NCBI GenBank assembly: GCA_902777385.1
Contig: CACYTP010000001.1
Span: 124,001-188,000 of the forward strand
Reading direction: 5' to 3'
Length of the DNA: 64,000 bases
Source of the DNA: an uncultured bacterium
Lineage (GTDB): Bacteria; Cyanobacteriota; Vampirovibrionia; Gastranaerophilales; Gastranaerophilaceae
Every line of letters begins with the position of its first letter. Within the stretch, counting starts at the first letter, position 1. The position numbers and the translations under genes were made by a program. Below are positions 27,749 through 37,554 of the stretch, in pieces. The notes under the pieces were generated by a model that was not told the DNA's origin, searched no databases, and saw nothing but the letters and a program-made list of their open reading frames with translations.

Positions 27749-29335
27749 ATGGACAAATTTTATATTACAACGGCTATAGATTATGTTAACGGAGCTCCGC
27801 ATATAGGACATGCTTATGAAAAGATTTTGACCGATATTATTGCAAGACATTATTCTCAGCGTACTGATAATATGTTCTTTTTGACAGGAACTGATGAACA
27901 TGGTATTAAAATTCAAAAAACAGCTGCATCAAAAGGTATTACGCCAAAAGAATTGTGCGATGAAAACGCTCAAAAATTTAAAGATGCGTGGAAAGCGTTG
28001 GATATAAAATATAACAGATTTATTCGTACAACTGATGAAGACCATGAAAAAATCGTTCAAAAAATCTTCCAAAAACTTAAAGATAAAGGTGCAATTTATA
28101 AGCACGAATACGAAGGCTGGTATTGTTCGGGTTGTGAATGCTTCTTAAATCCGAAAGATTTGACAGAAGACGGGCTTTGTCCTGATCACCAAAAGAAACC
28201 TGATATTGTAAGAGAAGAAAATTATTTCTTTAAGCTTTCTGCATATAAAGATGCCATTATTAAGCACATAAAAGAAAATCCTGATTTTATTGTACCGAGT
28301 TTTAGAGCAAACGAAGTTTTGAATCAGTTAGAAGACATACAGGATATTTCCGTATCACGTTCAAAAGAGAATGTTGGTTGGGGTATAGATATTTTAGACG
28401 ACCCGAATCAGTCAATTTATGTATGGATTGATGCTTTGTCAAATTATATTACCGCAATCGGATATGATCCTGACGGTTCGAGCGAGCAGTTTAAGAGCTT
28501 ATGGCCTGTTGATGTTCATGTAATCGGTAAGGATATCCTTAAATTCCACAGCATATACTGGATAGGAATTTTGATGGCATTGGAATTACCGTTACCGAAA
28601 CACATTTTTGCACACGGTTGGATTACGATTGATGAAACAAAGATGTCAAAATCTTTGGGTAATGTAGTTTCGCCGACATCGGTTTTGGAAAACTTTGAAC
28701 TGGAATATCCTGATGCGTTCAGATATTATATGGCGACATCTGCACCTTGCGGTCGTGACGGCAATTATTCCGATGATGATTTCAAAGAAAAAGTCAACGC
28801 ACACCTGGCAAATTCAATGGGTAATTTATTGAACAGAACTTTGTCAATGTTGGTTAAATATTTTGACGGTGAAGTTAAAGACGAATTTTTTGTTACAAAA
28901 AATCCTGAACTGGTTGAGGGTTCATTGAGTTTGATAAAAGAAAGTCTTGGCAAAATAAAGGTAGTAGAAAATCATTTCAATCACTTTGAGATAGCGGAGG
29001 CAGCACAGGAAATTATTTCAATAGTAGATGCAGCGAACAAATATGTAACGGATAATGCACCATGGACGCTTGCAAAAGAAGAAAAGATGACAGAATGCGG
29101 TCAGGTTTTGACGACAGTACTGGAGGTAATGTGCGTAATTTCATCATTAATTTATCCATACTGCCCGAACATAGCGTCAGAAATGGCAAAACAGCTATCT
29201 TATGATATAACGAAGAAACTTGATGAAATCACGACTGACGAAATCAAAGCAGGCAAATTAATAACAAAAGAGGAAATCAAACCTGTATTCCTGCGTGTCG
29301 ACAGTGAACTTGCTGACAAAAGTATTAAAAAATAA
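27749..29335 (+). CDS. metG: Methionyl-tRNA synthetase
   Basis: 528 residues. Class I synthetase: YVNGAPHIGHAYEK (HIGH-type signature), CP-domain cysteines WYCSGCECFL and the KMSKSLGNVV (KMSKS) loop at about residue 297. The helical anticodon-binding domain follows. There is no C-terminal tRNA-binding (Trbp111-like) domain, consistent with the short form. It charges tRNA-Met for initiation and elongation. The two-cysteine knuckle points to a MetRS of the single-knuckle type. Confidence 0.97.
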   Translation: MDKFYITTAIDYVNGAPHIGHAYEKILTDIIARHYSQRTDNMFFLTGTDEHGIKIQKTAASKGITPKELCDENAQKFKDAWKALDIKYNRFIRTTDEDHEKIVQKIFQKLKDKGAIYKHEYEGWYCSGCECFLNPKDLTEDGLCPDHQKKPDIVREENYFFKLSAYKDAIIKHIKENPDFIVPSFRANEVLNQLEDIQDISVSRSKENVGWGIDILDDPNQSIYVWIDALSNYITAIGYDPDGSSEQFKSLWPVDVHVIGKDILKFHSIYWIGILMALELPLPKHIFAHGWITIDETKMSKSLGNVVSPTSVLENFELEYPDAFRYYMATSAPCGRDGNYSDDDFKEKVNAHLANSMGNLLNRTLSMLVKYFDGEVKDEFFVTKNPELVEGSLSLIKESLGKIKVVENHFNHFEIAEAAQEIISIVDAANKYVTDNAPWTLAKEEKMTECGQVLTTVLEVMCVISSLIYPYCPNIASEMAKQLSYDITKKLDEITTDEIKAGKLITKEEIKPVFLRVDSELADKSIKK

Positions 29336-29359
29336 TATTTCTAAGAACAGGAGCATAAA

Positions 29360-30481
29360 ATGAAAATTTTAGCAGTCAATGCAATTAATAATTATAATCA
29401 AAAATTTTACAGCAACTCAAACAAAACAGGACAAAATAATGCCCCGTCACAATATAGTACTAATCTTATTACCTCTCAGGCTTTGTATAACAAAATACAA
29501 TTCACGGGCGGATTAGAAACAAAGACTATACCTGAATTAATCGAGTTTATGGAAAAAACAGTAAAACCTTTCTTGGATGAAACAAAACCATTTTATGAAG
29601 AATCCTATAATATCCGGAAAAAAATAAGTCGTGCTGTTGATGATTTTGACGTTGAAAGAATAAAATTTAATCCGATGGAGTTTAAAGAAGTAAAACGTCT
29701 GAGAATTGATGAATTACACAATAATGCACAGGAATTTTATTATTTGCTAAATAAATCTGAAAACTATTATTCGACAAAAGAAACAAGCGATTATGCATGG
29801 AATTTGTTTATGTCTGAATACTTTTCAGTGCCTAAATTTCTCATGAAACCATACGGTGCATTTCTAAAAATGAAAAAAGATACCGTAAACGGATTAAAAA
29901 ATATTAATCTTGAAAAATTAGTTCCCGAACTTTTTAGAAAAAAACAGGGCATCCGTCAAACTGGTTCTAATGCCGATTTTTGGTTTAACGGATACACTCA
30001 TACTAATTTAATGTATAAAAAATATAATAAAATGAGAGAAATTGGTCTTTGGGATGTAAATGAATACCGCAAAGTAGCACTTGAAGCTCAACAAGGTATG
30101 AACAATCATAAACAACATCTTGTGGAAATTGAACAGGCTGTTTCTGATACAGAAAATTTATATAATCATGGTATGTTTATTGAATATGATTATGACCTGT
30201 TAAAAAGTGTTCCGAAAAGGGGTCAACAGGTTATCAGCAGAAATGCTAAAAAATTCAATGATATAGCTTCTAAAATACAGTTAGATAAAAATGAATCTAA
30301 ACAGCTTGACTATATTTTAAAAGAACAAAAAAAGTTAATAGAAGATTTGTGGAACAGAATTGAAGTTGATAAAAAGGCTTATTTTGAGCGTCAAGCAAAG
30401 ATTGATGCCGAATGGAGAGAAAAAGCAAAAGCTGAAGAAGCTACTCTCAGAGCAAAATACGGTGATGAAATTCCGTTTTAA
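29360..30481 (+). CDS. Hypothetical helical protein with QFTG N-terminal motif
   Basis: 373 residues, SD ACAGGAG. The first ~50 residues are Asn/Gln/Tyr/Ser-rich and reach KIQFTGG, echoing QNFTA in the protein at 22664. The remainder is strongly helical and charged, with a long coiled coil at the C-terminus (AYFERQAKIDAEWREKAKAEE). No transmembrane segment. It follows metG by 24 bp and may be co-transcribed. Function unknown. Confidence 0.75.
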   Translation: MKILAVNAINNYNQKFYSNSNKTGQNNAPSQYSTNLITSQALYNKIQFTGGLETKTIPELIEFMEKTVKPFLDETKPFYEESYNIRKKISRAVDDFDVERIKFNPMEFKEVKRLRIDELHNNAQEFYYLLNKSENYYSTKETSDYAWNLFMSEYFSVPKFLMKPYGAFLKMKKDTVNGLKNINLEKLVPELFRKKQGIRQTGSNADFWFNGYTHTNLMYKKYNKMREIGLWDVNEYRKVALEAQQGMNNHKQHLVEIEQAVSDTENLYNHGMFIEYDYDLLKSVPKRGQQVISRNAKKFNDIASKIQLDKNESKQLDYILKEQKKLIEDLWNRIEVDKKAYFERQAKIDAEWREKAKAEEATLRAKYGDEIPF

Positions 30482-30581
30482 AATACTGTATTTTTTCATT
30501 AAATAAATTATTAAAAAGTTGCCACAAAGTAGTATTTATGCTAATGTTGTTTAGTTACCAAAATATACTAACGGGGATTTT

Positions 30582-30938
30582 ATGAGGTCTAAAGACTTAC
30601 CAAAGAATTATATCGAGATTACGCTCTCTATGTTGGATACTAAATGGAAACCTCTTATCATAAAAGAGTTGTTGACCGGTACAAAACGTTTTGGTGAATT
30701 AAAAAATTCTGTCGGAAAAATTACCCAAAAAGTTTTGACAACAAATCTTCGCAGTATGGAAGAAAACGGTCTTGTTGAAAGATTAGTCTTTAAACAAATG
30801 CCGCCAAAGGTTGAATATACATTAACCGATATCGGTTACAGTCTGGCTGTGGTCTTGGATTCAATGGAACAGTGGGGAAGTGCCTATAAAGAGTTTTTGA
30901 AACTGTTAGAAAAACAACAAAAAAAATCAGAAAATTAA
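30582..30938 (+). CDS. HxlR-family transcriptional regulator
   Basis: 118 residues. Winged-helix core typical of HxlR: MLDTKWKPLIIKELLTGTKRFGELKNSVGKITQKVLTTNLRSMEENGLVER, then the wing PPKVEYTLTDIGYSL and a dimerisation helix. The usual N-terminal Cys (redox form) is absent. GGGG precedes the start. HxlR proteins often respond to aldehydes or oxidants, but no target is evident here. Confidence 0.92.
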   Translation: MRSKDLPKNYIEITLSMLDTKWKPLIIKELLTGTKRFGELKNSVGKITQKVLTTNLRSMEENGLVERLVFKQMPPKVEYTLTDIGYSLAVVLDSMEQWGSAYKEFLKLLEKQQKKSEN

Positions 30939-31056
30939 GCTGTTCAATTTTATATAATTGTAAATTTTTGTAATTTTTTAAATTTTTAATGAAATAATTT
31001 GTCTGAAAAAATCTTTTCATGTATAGTGAGTGCTTAAATGAGAGGATATATTTGTA

Positions 31057-32724
31057 ATGGATAGTATAAATTTTTTTGATAACTATGATAAAAAACAAAA
31101 GCCTGTTGCCCATTCTGAGTCAAAAAGTTACAAAGAACAGCTTATTAGTGTATTAAGTTCCGGATTAAAAGGAGTAACTGCCAGTCCTGCTCAATTAGCA
31201 CAGTTACTTTCTAAATCTTCTAATCAAACGGATAATAACAATAATCTGTATGGAATTGAATCCAATGGGCAAGAAGTTCCTCGAAAAATTAATCCGGAAG
31301 ACTATACTGTTGAAAAAATACGGGCAAAATATAAAGACTATGAGATAGATGTAATTTATAACAGTGATTCAAAAGATACAATAATAAAGATTATAGGTAA
31401 AAATGGCAAAACAGAAAAAGAAATTACCATTGGTGATGATAAAAGTGTCAAAATAAAAGAAGATTACGATGAAAAATCAGGTATGTTTAATACCGTCAGA
31501 ATATATGATAAAAATGGTAATTTGAAAGCATATAAACAAGATGGTGTATGGAATGATGATTTAGAACAAGAAGATATGCCTCAGATAACATCATCCTGGA
31601 GTGCTAAGTCAACACTTGGAGCCAGAGGCTCAAACGCTGCAAATATTGCTCAGTCACTCTATGATGATATATATGCAAAAAATTCCTGGGGTGTCCCGAC
31701 AACAGGTAAACATATTAAAGAACATGTAAGTCAAATAAATAAAAATAACGTTATGGAAGTTATGAGTAAATATTATAAAAAAACTTCCAAGCCAAAGCAA
31801 ACTCTCATATCAGCAATTTTCCATGAAGTAGGTTTATCGGCATCTGACAGAGCTGCTATGGTTAGACATATTGAAAATTGTTTGCTGGATGCCTATGCTG
31901 CAAAAGGAATATATGTTGATGATATGAGATCAGCTATCAATAAAGAAATTAATTACCAAAAAAGTGCCTTTGGACTTATGGATGCAAGTCTGCTTATAAA
32001 AATTAATAACAAACTTTCAGACAGATTAGAAGCTAAACAATGGGGTAAACAAAAGTTAAAGCCTGCTGACGGTAAAATTAACCATGTTTCCTATCAGGGG
32101 CATACAGGTGATTGCTGGTTAATTGCCTCTATAAATTCTATTGCACGTTCACCTAAAGGGAAAAAAATCCTTGAGGATTCAGTCAAAGTTAATGCTGACG
32201 GTTCTGTCAGAGTTCATCTTAAAGGTGTAAATAAAACATATACTTTCTCAAAGAAAGAGTTAAGGGAATCCAGAGAATTGGCGACCGGTGATTTGGATGT
32301 TCGTGCATTGGAAAAAGCTGTTGAAAAATATATGATGGAAGAATGCCACGATGATATAGACGGCAACAGATCAATTACTGCATACAAGATATTGCTTGGC
32401 AAAAGCCATTTAGATTTACACGGTTATGATGATATGTGGGATAGAACAGTTGGTATAAGTGATTCTTATAAAAAGAAAATTAATGATCCTAATACTATAT
32501 GTACGGCTTCTGTTAGTAAAAGAAACGATGATGACAGTGGAAACAACGTAGTTTATACCACAAGCGACGGTGTTAAAATATATGCCAACCACGCATACAG
32601 TGTTGTCAGAGCTGACAGCAAATATGTATATCTGATTAATCCTTGGGATGGCGGAAAAGAAATCAGAATGTCGTTCAAAAACTTTGCCAAAATATTTACT
32701 CGTTTTACAGATGTAACTATTTAA
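31057..32724 (+). CDS. Calpain-like (C2 family) cysteine protease
   Basis: 555 residues. The C-terminal third is a papain-fold calpain domain: catalytic Cys in QGHTGDCWLIASINSIA, His in ANHAYSVVRA and Asn in LINPWDGGKE. The N-terminal ~330 residues hold a beta-rich segment with DKNGK-type repeats and a helical region (LISAIFHEVGLSASDRAAMVR). No signal peptide. Calpain folds are sporadic in bacteria and often extracellular or host-directed, but a substrate is not evident. It ends 4 bp inside the convergent MarR gene. Confidence 0.88.
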   Translation: MDSINFFDNYDKKQKPVAHSESKSYKEQLISVLSSGLKGVTASPAQLAQLLSKSSNQTDNNNNLYGIESNGQEVPRKINPEDYTVEKIRAKYKDYEIDVIYNSDSKDTIIKIIGKNGKTEKEITIGDDKSVKIKEDYDEKSGMFNTVRIYDKNGNLKAYKQDGVWNDDLEQEDMPQITSSWSAKSTLGARGSNAANIAQSLYDDIYAKNSWGVPTTGKHIKEHVSQINKNNVMEVMSKYYKKTSKPKQTLISAIFHEVGLSASDRAAMVRHIENCLLDAYAAKGIYVDDMRSAINKEINYQKSAFGLMDASLLIKINNKLSDRLEAKQWGKQKLKPADGKINHVSYQGHTGDCWLIASINSIARSPKGKKILEDSVKVNADGSVRVHLKGVNKTYTFSKKELRESRELATGDLDVRALEKAVEKYMMEECHDDIDGNRSITAYKILLGKSHLDLHGYDDMWDRTVGISDSYKKKINDPNTICTASVSKRNDDDSGNNVVYTTSDGVKIYANHAYSVVRADSKYVYLINPWDGGKEIRMSFKNFAKIFTRFTDVTI

Positions 32725-33182
32725 AAGCTTTTGTTTAGTGTCAAATCACTTTGAAATTTAGTGCTTAATGAGTGCAATAAATCAATTTCATCGTCAGTAA
32801 TATTTTGGAAAATATCAGAAATGAACTTTTTGATTTTAGGCATGTTATTTTTTACCATGTTTCTGCCTTTGTCTGTAATATTAAGCATATACACAAGTCT
32901 GTTATTCACATTACCGGCAGTTCTTGTAATTAAACCTTCTTTGACTAATACCTTTAGAATTCTTGTGGTATTTGATTTATCCTTCATCAAAATATCAGAT
33001 AATTTTTGCTGATACATATTTTCATTACAGTAAATTGTATCTAAAACAACAAATTGTTCCCCTGTTATGCCTAAACCAAGCTTGTCAACTTTATGTTTCA
33101 GTTTATTTTTTAAGTTTCGGATAATCATATCTACCGAATAGATAATAGTGTCAACATAATGCTCAGCTTTAATCTCGTTCAT
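32721..33182 (-). CDS. MarR-family transcriptional regulator
   Basis: 153 residues. Winged helix: QQKLSDILMKDKSNTTRILKVLVKEGLITR with the wing VNNRLVYMLNIT. Good SD (TAGGAG) just upstream. Convergent with and overlapping the calpain gene by 4 bp. Ligand and target unknown. Confidence 0.9.
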   Translation of the reverse strand: MNEIKAEHYVDTIIYSVDMIIRNLKNKLKHKVDKLGLGITGEQFVVLDTIYCNENMYQQKLSDILMKDKSNTTRILKVLVKEGLITRTAGNVNNRLVYMLNITDKGRNMVKNNMPKIKKFISDIFQNITDDEIDLLHSLSTKFQSDLTLNKSF

Positions 33183-33264
33183 CTATCTCTCCTATTGAAC
33201 TATATTTTAAAAAAATAGCGTTTATAAGTCAATAGGTTGTTATATCAACTAAACGATATTATAT

Positions 33265-33849
33265 TCAATTGTTATTGCTTAATTCCAGTAATGTGTCTAA
33301 AACTTTTTCATTATATCTGTTATCTGTAGCACTAAACGGAAGAACAATTCCACCAAACTCTTTTTCAACTTTTGTGATTACATTAAGCGTTTTGTTTTTG
33401 GGTACATAATCCATTTTCGTGACAATAGTGATTATCGGTAAGTTATATGCCATAACCCATTCTCTCATTTGATAATCATTTTTTTGAATATCGTGTCGTC
33501 CGTCTATTAACTGAACAAGAGAACATATTTCTTCTCGTTTTAGCAAATATTCTTCCAAGTATTTTTGCCACTTATTTTGTGCTTCTTTGGAAACTTTTGC
33601 ATAACCGTATCCGGGTAAATCCGCAATCATAAATTTTCCCGAAAAATCAAAAAAATTGATTAATCTGGTTTTTCCGGGAGTGTTTGATGTTTTTGCAAGT
33701 TTTTTATGGTTTGCTAATCCATTGATAAATGAAGATTTACCTACATTTGAACGTCCAAGCATCGGAAACTCGGGCAACCCGAATGTCGGACACTGTGAGA
33801 ACTTTTCCGCACTTATTATAAATTTTGCCTGTAAAAATTTATTGCCCAT
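33265..33849 (-). CDS. engB: Ribosome-biogenesis GTPase EngB (YsxC/YihA)
   Basis: 194 residues. TRAFAC GTPase: P-loop GRSNVGKSS, switch I TPGKT, Walker B/G3 DLPGYG, G4 TKMD and a short C-terminal helix. The length fits EngB (about 195-210). It acts late in 50S subunit assembly. Short intergenic gap (20 bp) to the small gene at 33870 that precedes it in the same direction. Confidence 0.95.
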   Translation of the reverse strand: MGNKFLQAKFIISAEKFSQCPTFGLPEFPMLGRSNVGKSSFINGLANHKKLAKTSNTPGKTRLINFFDFSGKFMIADLPGYGYAKVSKEAQNKWQKYLEEYLLKREEICSLVQLIDGRHDIQKNDYQMREWVMAYNLPIITIVTKMDYVPKNKTLNVITKVEKEFGGIVLPFSATDNRYNEKVLDTLLELSNNN

Positions 33850-33869
33850 AAATATTTCTAGTACCTTTG

Positions 33870-34136
33870 TTATTTCATGGTAAGAGCTTTTTTCTGAGAT
33901 TCCTTTAATCTTTGTTTTAACAATACAGTCTGGAAAAGCTGATACATTTTGTCACTGTCAACAACAGTAATCTGAGTCCTACCGTCCTTCATAAAATCGA
34001 TGTTTACAGCAGGTTTTTTCTCAAATATATTCTCAGAAGATTGTATATTGACAATCTGAAATAAGCCCTCTTTCAAAATACTCAAGGGCTCTCTCCAGAA
34101 TATTTCAAATGATTTGCGAATATCAAATTTTTGCAT
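33870..34136 (-). CDS. Small hypothetical protein
   Basis: 88 residues. Charged, mixed alpha/beta, ending in a basic helix (FQTVLLKQRLKESQKKALTMK). No signal peptide or known motif. It lies between the TPR gene (16 bp) and engB (20 bp), all on the minus strand, so it is likely part of that transcription unit. Confidence 0.7.
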   Translation of the reverse strand: MQKFDIRKSFEIFWREPLSILKEGLFQIVNIQSSENIFEKKPAVNIDFMKDGRTQITVVDSDKMYQLFQTVLLKQRLKESQKKALTMK

Positions 34137-34152
34137 TTTAGGGCTTTACTTT

Positions 34153-35973
34153 TTATACTTTCTGTTGGTATCTGTCAATTAAAGAACGAATGTAACTAGC
34201 ATCTTGAGCATTCGGATTCATTTCTAAGTACTTATTATAGTACTTAACAGCACCTGAGTAGTTAAGTTCTTTTTCAAATGACATAGCTTTTAACTTAGTA
34301 ATGTCAGGACTGTTGTGATAGAAGTCGATTGCTTTATTACAGTATTCAATTGCACTTGCGTAATTACCTTCTTTATATTCTCTTTGTGCAATATCAAAGA
34401 ACTCGTTTGATTTTGTTTCGCACAAATCAATATATGCAATACCGTTCTTTGCTATAACGTTATCAGGATCTTGCATAAGAGCTTTTTTCAATGCTGTACG
34501 AGCTGTTCTGAATTGCTTGTTGTGAACAAGAATTTCCGCTAAGTATAACTCATCCTGAACATTGTCTGCAAAGTTTACGGCATTTTCAAATGTATAAACC
34601 GCATCCTGTTCACGACCTAAAGCAAGATATGCTTCTCCTTTGATTACATTATCCATAACAGTGTTTCCTGATGACTGAATAATATAGTTTATACTGTCTC
34701 TTGTCATCGGTAACTGGTGAGTTAATCTTGCAAGTTTGATTTTTGCAAGGTGGAAATCTAATCTGTTAGGAACACGTTTAATTGCTTCATTAACATAGTC
34801 ATAAGCCATATACAACTCTTTATTAGTAGTCATATTGCCGTTATGACCTCTGTCTTTAGACATTTCATAATATGTATTTGCCAAACCGATAATAGCATCG
34901 TTTCCGTAAGTAGCGTCATTAACCAGTTTAGAATAATAGTCTAAAGCCTGATAGTATTTTCTTTCTTCCAATGATAAATCTGCAACCCTCATGATAGCAT
35001 CGCTGTATCCCGGGTTAATGGCAATTGCTGTTTTTAATTGTTCAATTGCAAATTCAGCATCAGAACGTTTTTCGTAAATATTTGCCAAATTGATATATGG
35101 ACGGGTATTTTCAGGTTTTACGGTAATAGCTTTTTTAAATGAATTAATAGCTGCAGCCTGATTACCTTGTACCAAATAGCATTCACCCTGTAATGTTAAA
35201 GCAGGTGATGAATTAGGATTGATATGGAGTGAGTGGTTCAACCATGTCAATGCTTTGTTATAATCTTTTTGACGAACAGCAACCTGACCTAAGTGATACA
35301 TTGCTGTCGGGTTGTGAGAATTACATTTTAATGATTGCATTAAGTAGCCTTCTGCTGCTGATAAATTACCTGCAATCAATTCCAGATTACCTAAGTTATC
35401 GTAAGCATTTGCAAAATTAGGATTAATTCTGGTTGCGGTTTTAAATAATTCTCTTGCGTCATCTTTATTACCAAGTTGTAATGTTGCAATACCCATAGCA
35501 TTGTATGCCTGATAGAAATTGCTGTTTATATTAACTGCTTTTACAAATTCTTTAATAGCATCATTTAACAAATCTTTTGTATCACGAATATATGTTACGT
35601 CTGAAGATGTACGACGTTTCAGATAAACCATACCTTGTGCATAGTGTAATGGTGCATAATTAGGATGTTTTGCTAACAATACATCCAATTCCGCCTGTGC
35701 AGGGGCTAATTTTTGCTGATATGCCATCCACAAAATTCTTAAACTTTGTGCTTCCAAATCATTTGCATTTGCTTTTAAAAGCGATTTTAATGCAGCGTCA
35801 GCTTCTTCGTAATTGTGATATTCAATCAATTTATTAATAGATGCATACTTCTGGTAAACGTTCGGTGCACTGCTTTTTGCTACTTTTGCTTGTAGCTCTT
35901 GTGAATATGCTGCAGAAACACTGAATAAACCAGCACAAATAAATGATGCTATGAGCAGTTTTTTGTAATTCAT
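34153..35973 (-). CDS. Exported TPR-repeat protein
   Basis: 606 residues: a Sec signal peptide (KKLLIASFICAGLFSVSAAYSQ, cleavage after AYS or SQE) followed almost entirely by TPR units (e.g. AYDNLGNLELIAGNLSAAEG, ALTWLNHSLHINPNSSPAL). I count about a dozen repeats. Such proteins scaffold complexes in the periplasm, e.g. for envelope biogenesis or pilus assembly; the partner is unknown. First gene of a unit with the 88-aa protein and engB. Confidence 0.88.
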   Translation of the reverse strand: MNYKKLLIASFICAGLFSVSAAYSQELQAKVAKSSAPNVYQKYASINKLIEYHNYEEADAALKSLLKANANDLEAQSLRILWMAYQQKLAPAQAELDVLLAKHPNYAPLHYAQGMVYLKRRTSSDVTYIRDTKDLLNDAIKEFVKAVNINSNFYQAYNAMGIATLQLGNKDDARELFKTATRINPNFANAYDNLGNLELIAGNLSAAEGYLMQSLKCNSHNPTAMYHLGQVAVRQKDYNKALTWLNHSLHINPNSSPALTLQGECYLVQGNQAAAINSFKKAITVKPENTRPYINLANIYEKRSDAEFAIEQLKTAIAINPGYSDAIMRVADLSLEERKYYQALDYYSKLVNDATYGNDAIIGLANTYYEMSKDRGHNGNMTTNKELYMAYDYVNEAIKRVPNRLDFHLAKIKLARLTHQLPMTRDSINYIIQSSGNTVMDNVIKGEAYLALGREQDAVYTFENAVNFADNVQDELYLAEILVHNKQFRTARTALKKALMQDPDNVIAKNGIAYIDLCETKSNEFFDIAQREYKEGNYASAIEYCNKAIDFYHNSPDITKLKAMSFEKELNYSGAVKYYNKYLEMNPNAQDASYIRSLIDRYQQKV

Positions 35974-36053
35974 GGTTACTTTTTCCCTTTACTATTTTAA
36001 TTCTTTTGAGTATATTGTATAATAGTTAATTTAAAAAATCAATAAGGTTAACA

Positions 36054-36965
36054 ATGGGATTAAACAAAAGCTCAAAAATTGATTTAGAAGGATTTAAAGC
36101 GTATATACTCGTTGAACGTAATTTTTCAAAACATACGGCAAAGGCTTATTGCACTGATGTTTTGGACTTTTTAATATGGCTTGATGAGACTTCTTGTGAA
36201 GAAGTAAACTTCTCAAAAGTGCGTGAATATTTACATTTCATCCAAAAATTTCAATACAAAAAAACGACACTTGCAAGAAAAATTTCGAGCCTGAGAACCT
36301 TTTATAAGTACCTTTACAGGGAAAAAAAAGTGGACTCCAATCCGGCAGGCAGCTTAAATTCCCCCAAACGACCTAGAAATTTGCCAAAATTCCTCACAAC
36401 GTATGAGGTGGAACAGATTTTAAATAACGTTTCGATAGATACTCCTGCTGGTTTCAGGAACAAAACGATTTTAGAACTTCTCTGGGCAACAGGTATGCGT
36501 ATTTCTGAACTTAGCGGTTTGAATTTTGAGGATTTAAACTTGGAAGAGAACGAAATAAAAGTTTTTGGTAAAGGTGCGAAAGAGCGAATAATACTTGTTT
36601 CCGAAAGGGCAAAATCTTATTTGACAAGATACATAGATACAGCTCGTCCGCTGGTTGCAAAAGGTTATGAAGTTGATACCGACAGTACATCTCCGGTATT
36701 TATCAATAATACGGGTTACCGACTTCAGCCCAAAACAGTACGCAACGTTATAAATGATGTTGTTGAAAAAATTGATTTACCAAAGCACGTTACTCCGCAC
36801 GTTTTCAGGCATAGTTTTGCTACTCATTTAATAGAGAATGGTGCTGATTTAAGGGTTGTACAGGAGCTTCTGGGACATGCAAGTATATCTAATACACAGA
36901 TATATACCCATATTTCTTCTCAGCATTTGAAAGAAGTTTATAATGAAACTCACCCGAGAGCATAG
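36054..36965 (+). CDS. xerC: XerC/XerD-type tyrosine recombinase
   Basis: 303 residues, normal Xer length. N-terminal SAM-like core-binding domain (NFSKHTAKAYCTDVLDFL), then the catalytic domain with Arg in ATGMRISELSGL, Lys in VFGKGAKERI, HVFRHSFATHL (HxxR) and the nucleophile Tyr in SNTQIYTHIS. Complete catalytic set. Likely resolves chromosome dimers at dif. It is the only intact tyrosine recombinase in the window, about 2 kb from the island edge; whether it serves the island is open. Confidence 0.93.
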   Translation: MGLNKSSKIDLEGFKAYILVERNFSKHTAKAYCTDVLDFLIWLDETSCEEVNFSKVREYLHFIQKFQYKKTTLARKISSLRTFYKYLYREKKVDSNPAGSLNSPKRPRNLPKFLTTYEVEQILNNVSIDTPAGFRNKTILELLWATGMRISELSGLNFEDLNLEENEIKVFGKGAKERIILVSERAKSYLTRYIDTARPLVAKGYEVDTDSTSPVFINNTGYRLQPKTVRNVINDVVEKIDLPKHVTPHVFRHSFATHLIENGADLRVVQELLGHASISNTQIYTHISSQHLKEVYNETHPRA

Positions 36966-36977
36966 CTATAGATTGTA

Positions 36978-37151
36978 CTATTTTTTGAATAAATCTTTTA
37001 CACTAAATTTGTCAGTTTTTTCATTATGAAACTCAAGAAATTTTTTAACAATAGGATTTGTCTGACGTGAAGATTTCACAGCAGTTTCAGCCTTTGTTTC
37101 CGTTTTGGCGGATTCAATAATTTTTAAATTTCTCTCGTCTTTATCACTCAT
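36978..37151 (-). CDS. Small hypothetical protein
   Basis: 57 residues (MSDKDERNLKIIESAKTETK...), highly charged, ending KFSVKDLFKK. I use the ATG at 37151; the longer frame to 37250 reads hydrophobic Ile/Tyr-rich sequence from AT-rich intergenic DNA. AGAGG is about 13 nt upstream, a weak SD. No family recognised. Confidence 0.5.
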   Translation of the reverse strand: MSDKDERNLKIIESAKTETKAETAVKSSRQTNPIVKKFLEFHNEKTDKFSVKDLFKK

Positions 37152-37554
37152 AAGTGTATTATACCTCTTATATATAATTAAAAACAAGCTGTAAAAATTT
37201 ATTGCTTCCGATAAGTATATAATAATTATATAATTTACATTTCTTAACAACTTGACATGAATATATAATTGTTATTGAAACATGAATGAATATATACACA
37301 AGATATTTTCCAAATAAGATAATATTTAAAAAATTTTTATTCAATTATAATTTAATACTTGGTATAAGATAAAATTATCTTTAAGATTGAGATTTTATGA
37401 GGAATTATTAATTTTTTGTTGATTTTTCATGTTGGACATGTTTTGTATGTTACAGTAGTAGCATAAATTTAATACATTTACTAAATTATTTAACATTCTA
37501 ATTAACCGGATTTCGAATATATTTATAAAAATTAGAGGATAGTTGTAATCAGTA
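37152..37554. other. AT-rich intergenic region
   Basis: About 400 bp without a convincing gene. TTGACA occurs at 37252 and several TATAAT-like boxes follow, but none is well spaced. No stable hairpin or repeat stands out. It marks the passage from core genes to the accessory zone. Confidence 0.5.

Noticed and set aside
36054-36965. The xerC-like gene as the island integrase
   Set aside because: It has housekeeping Xer length and domain layout and lies outside the direct repeats, so there is no sequence ground to assign it to the island.
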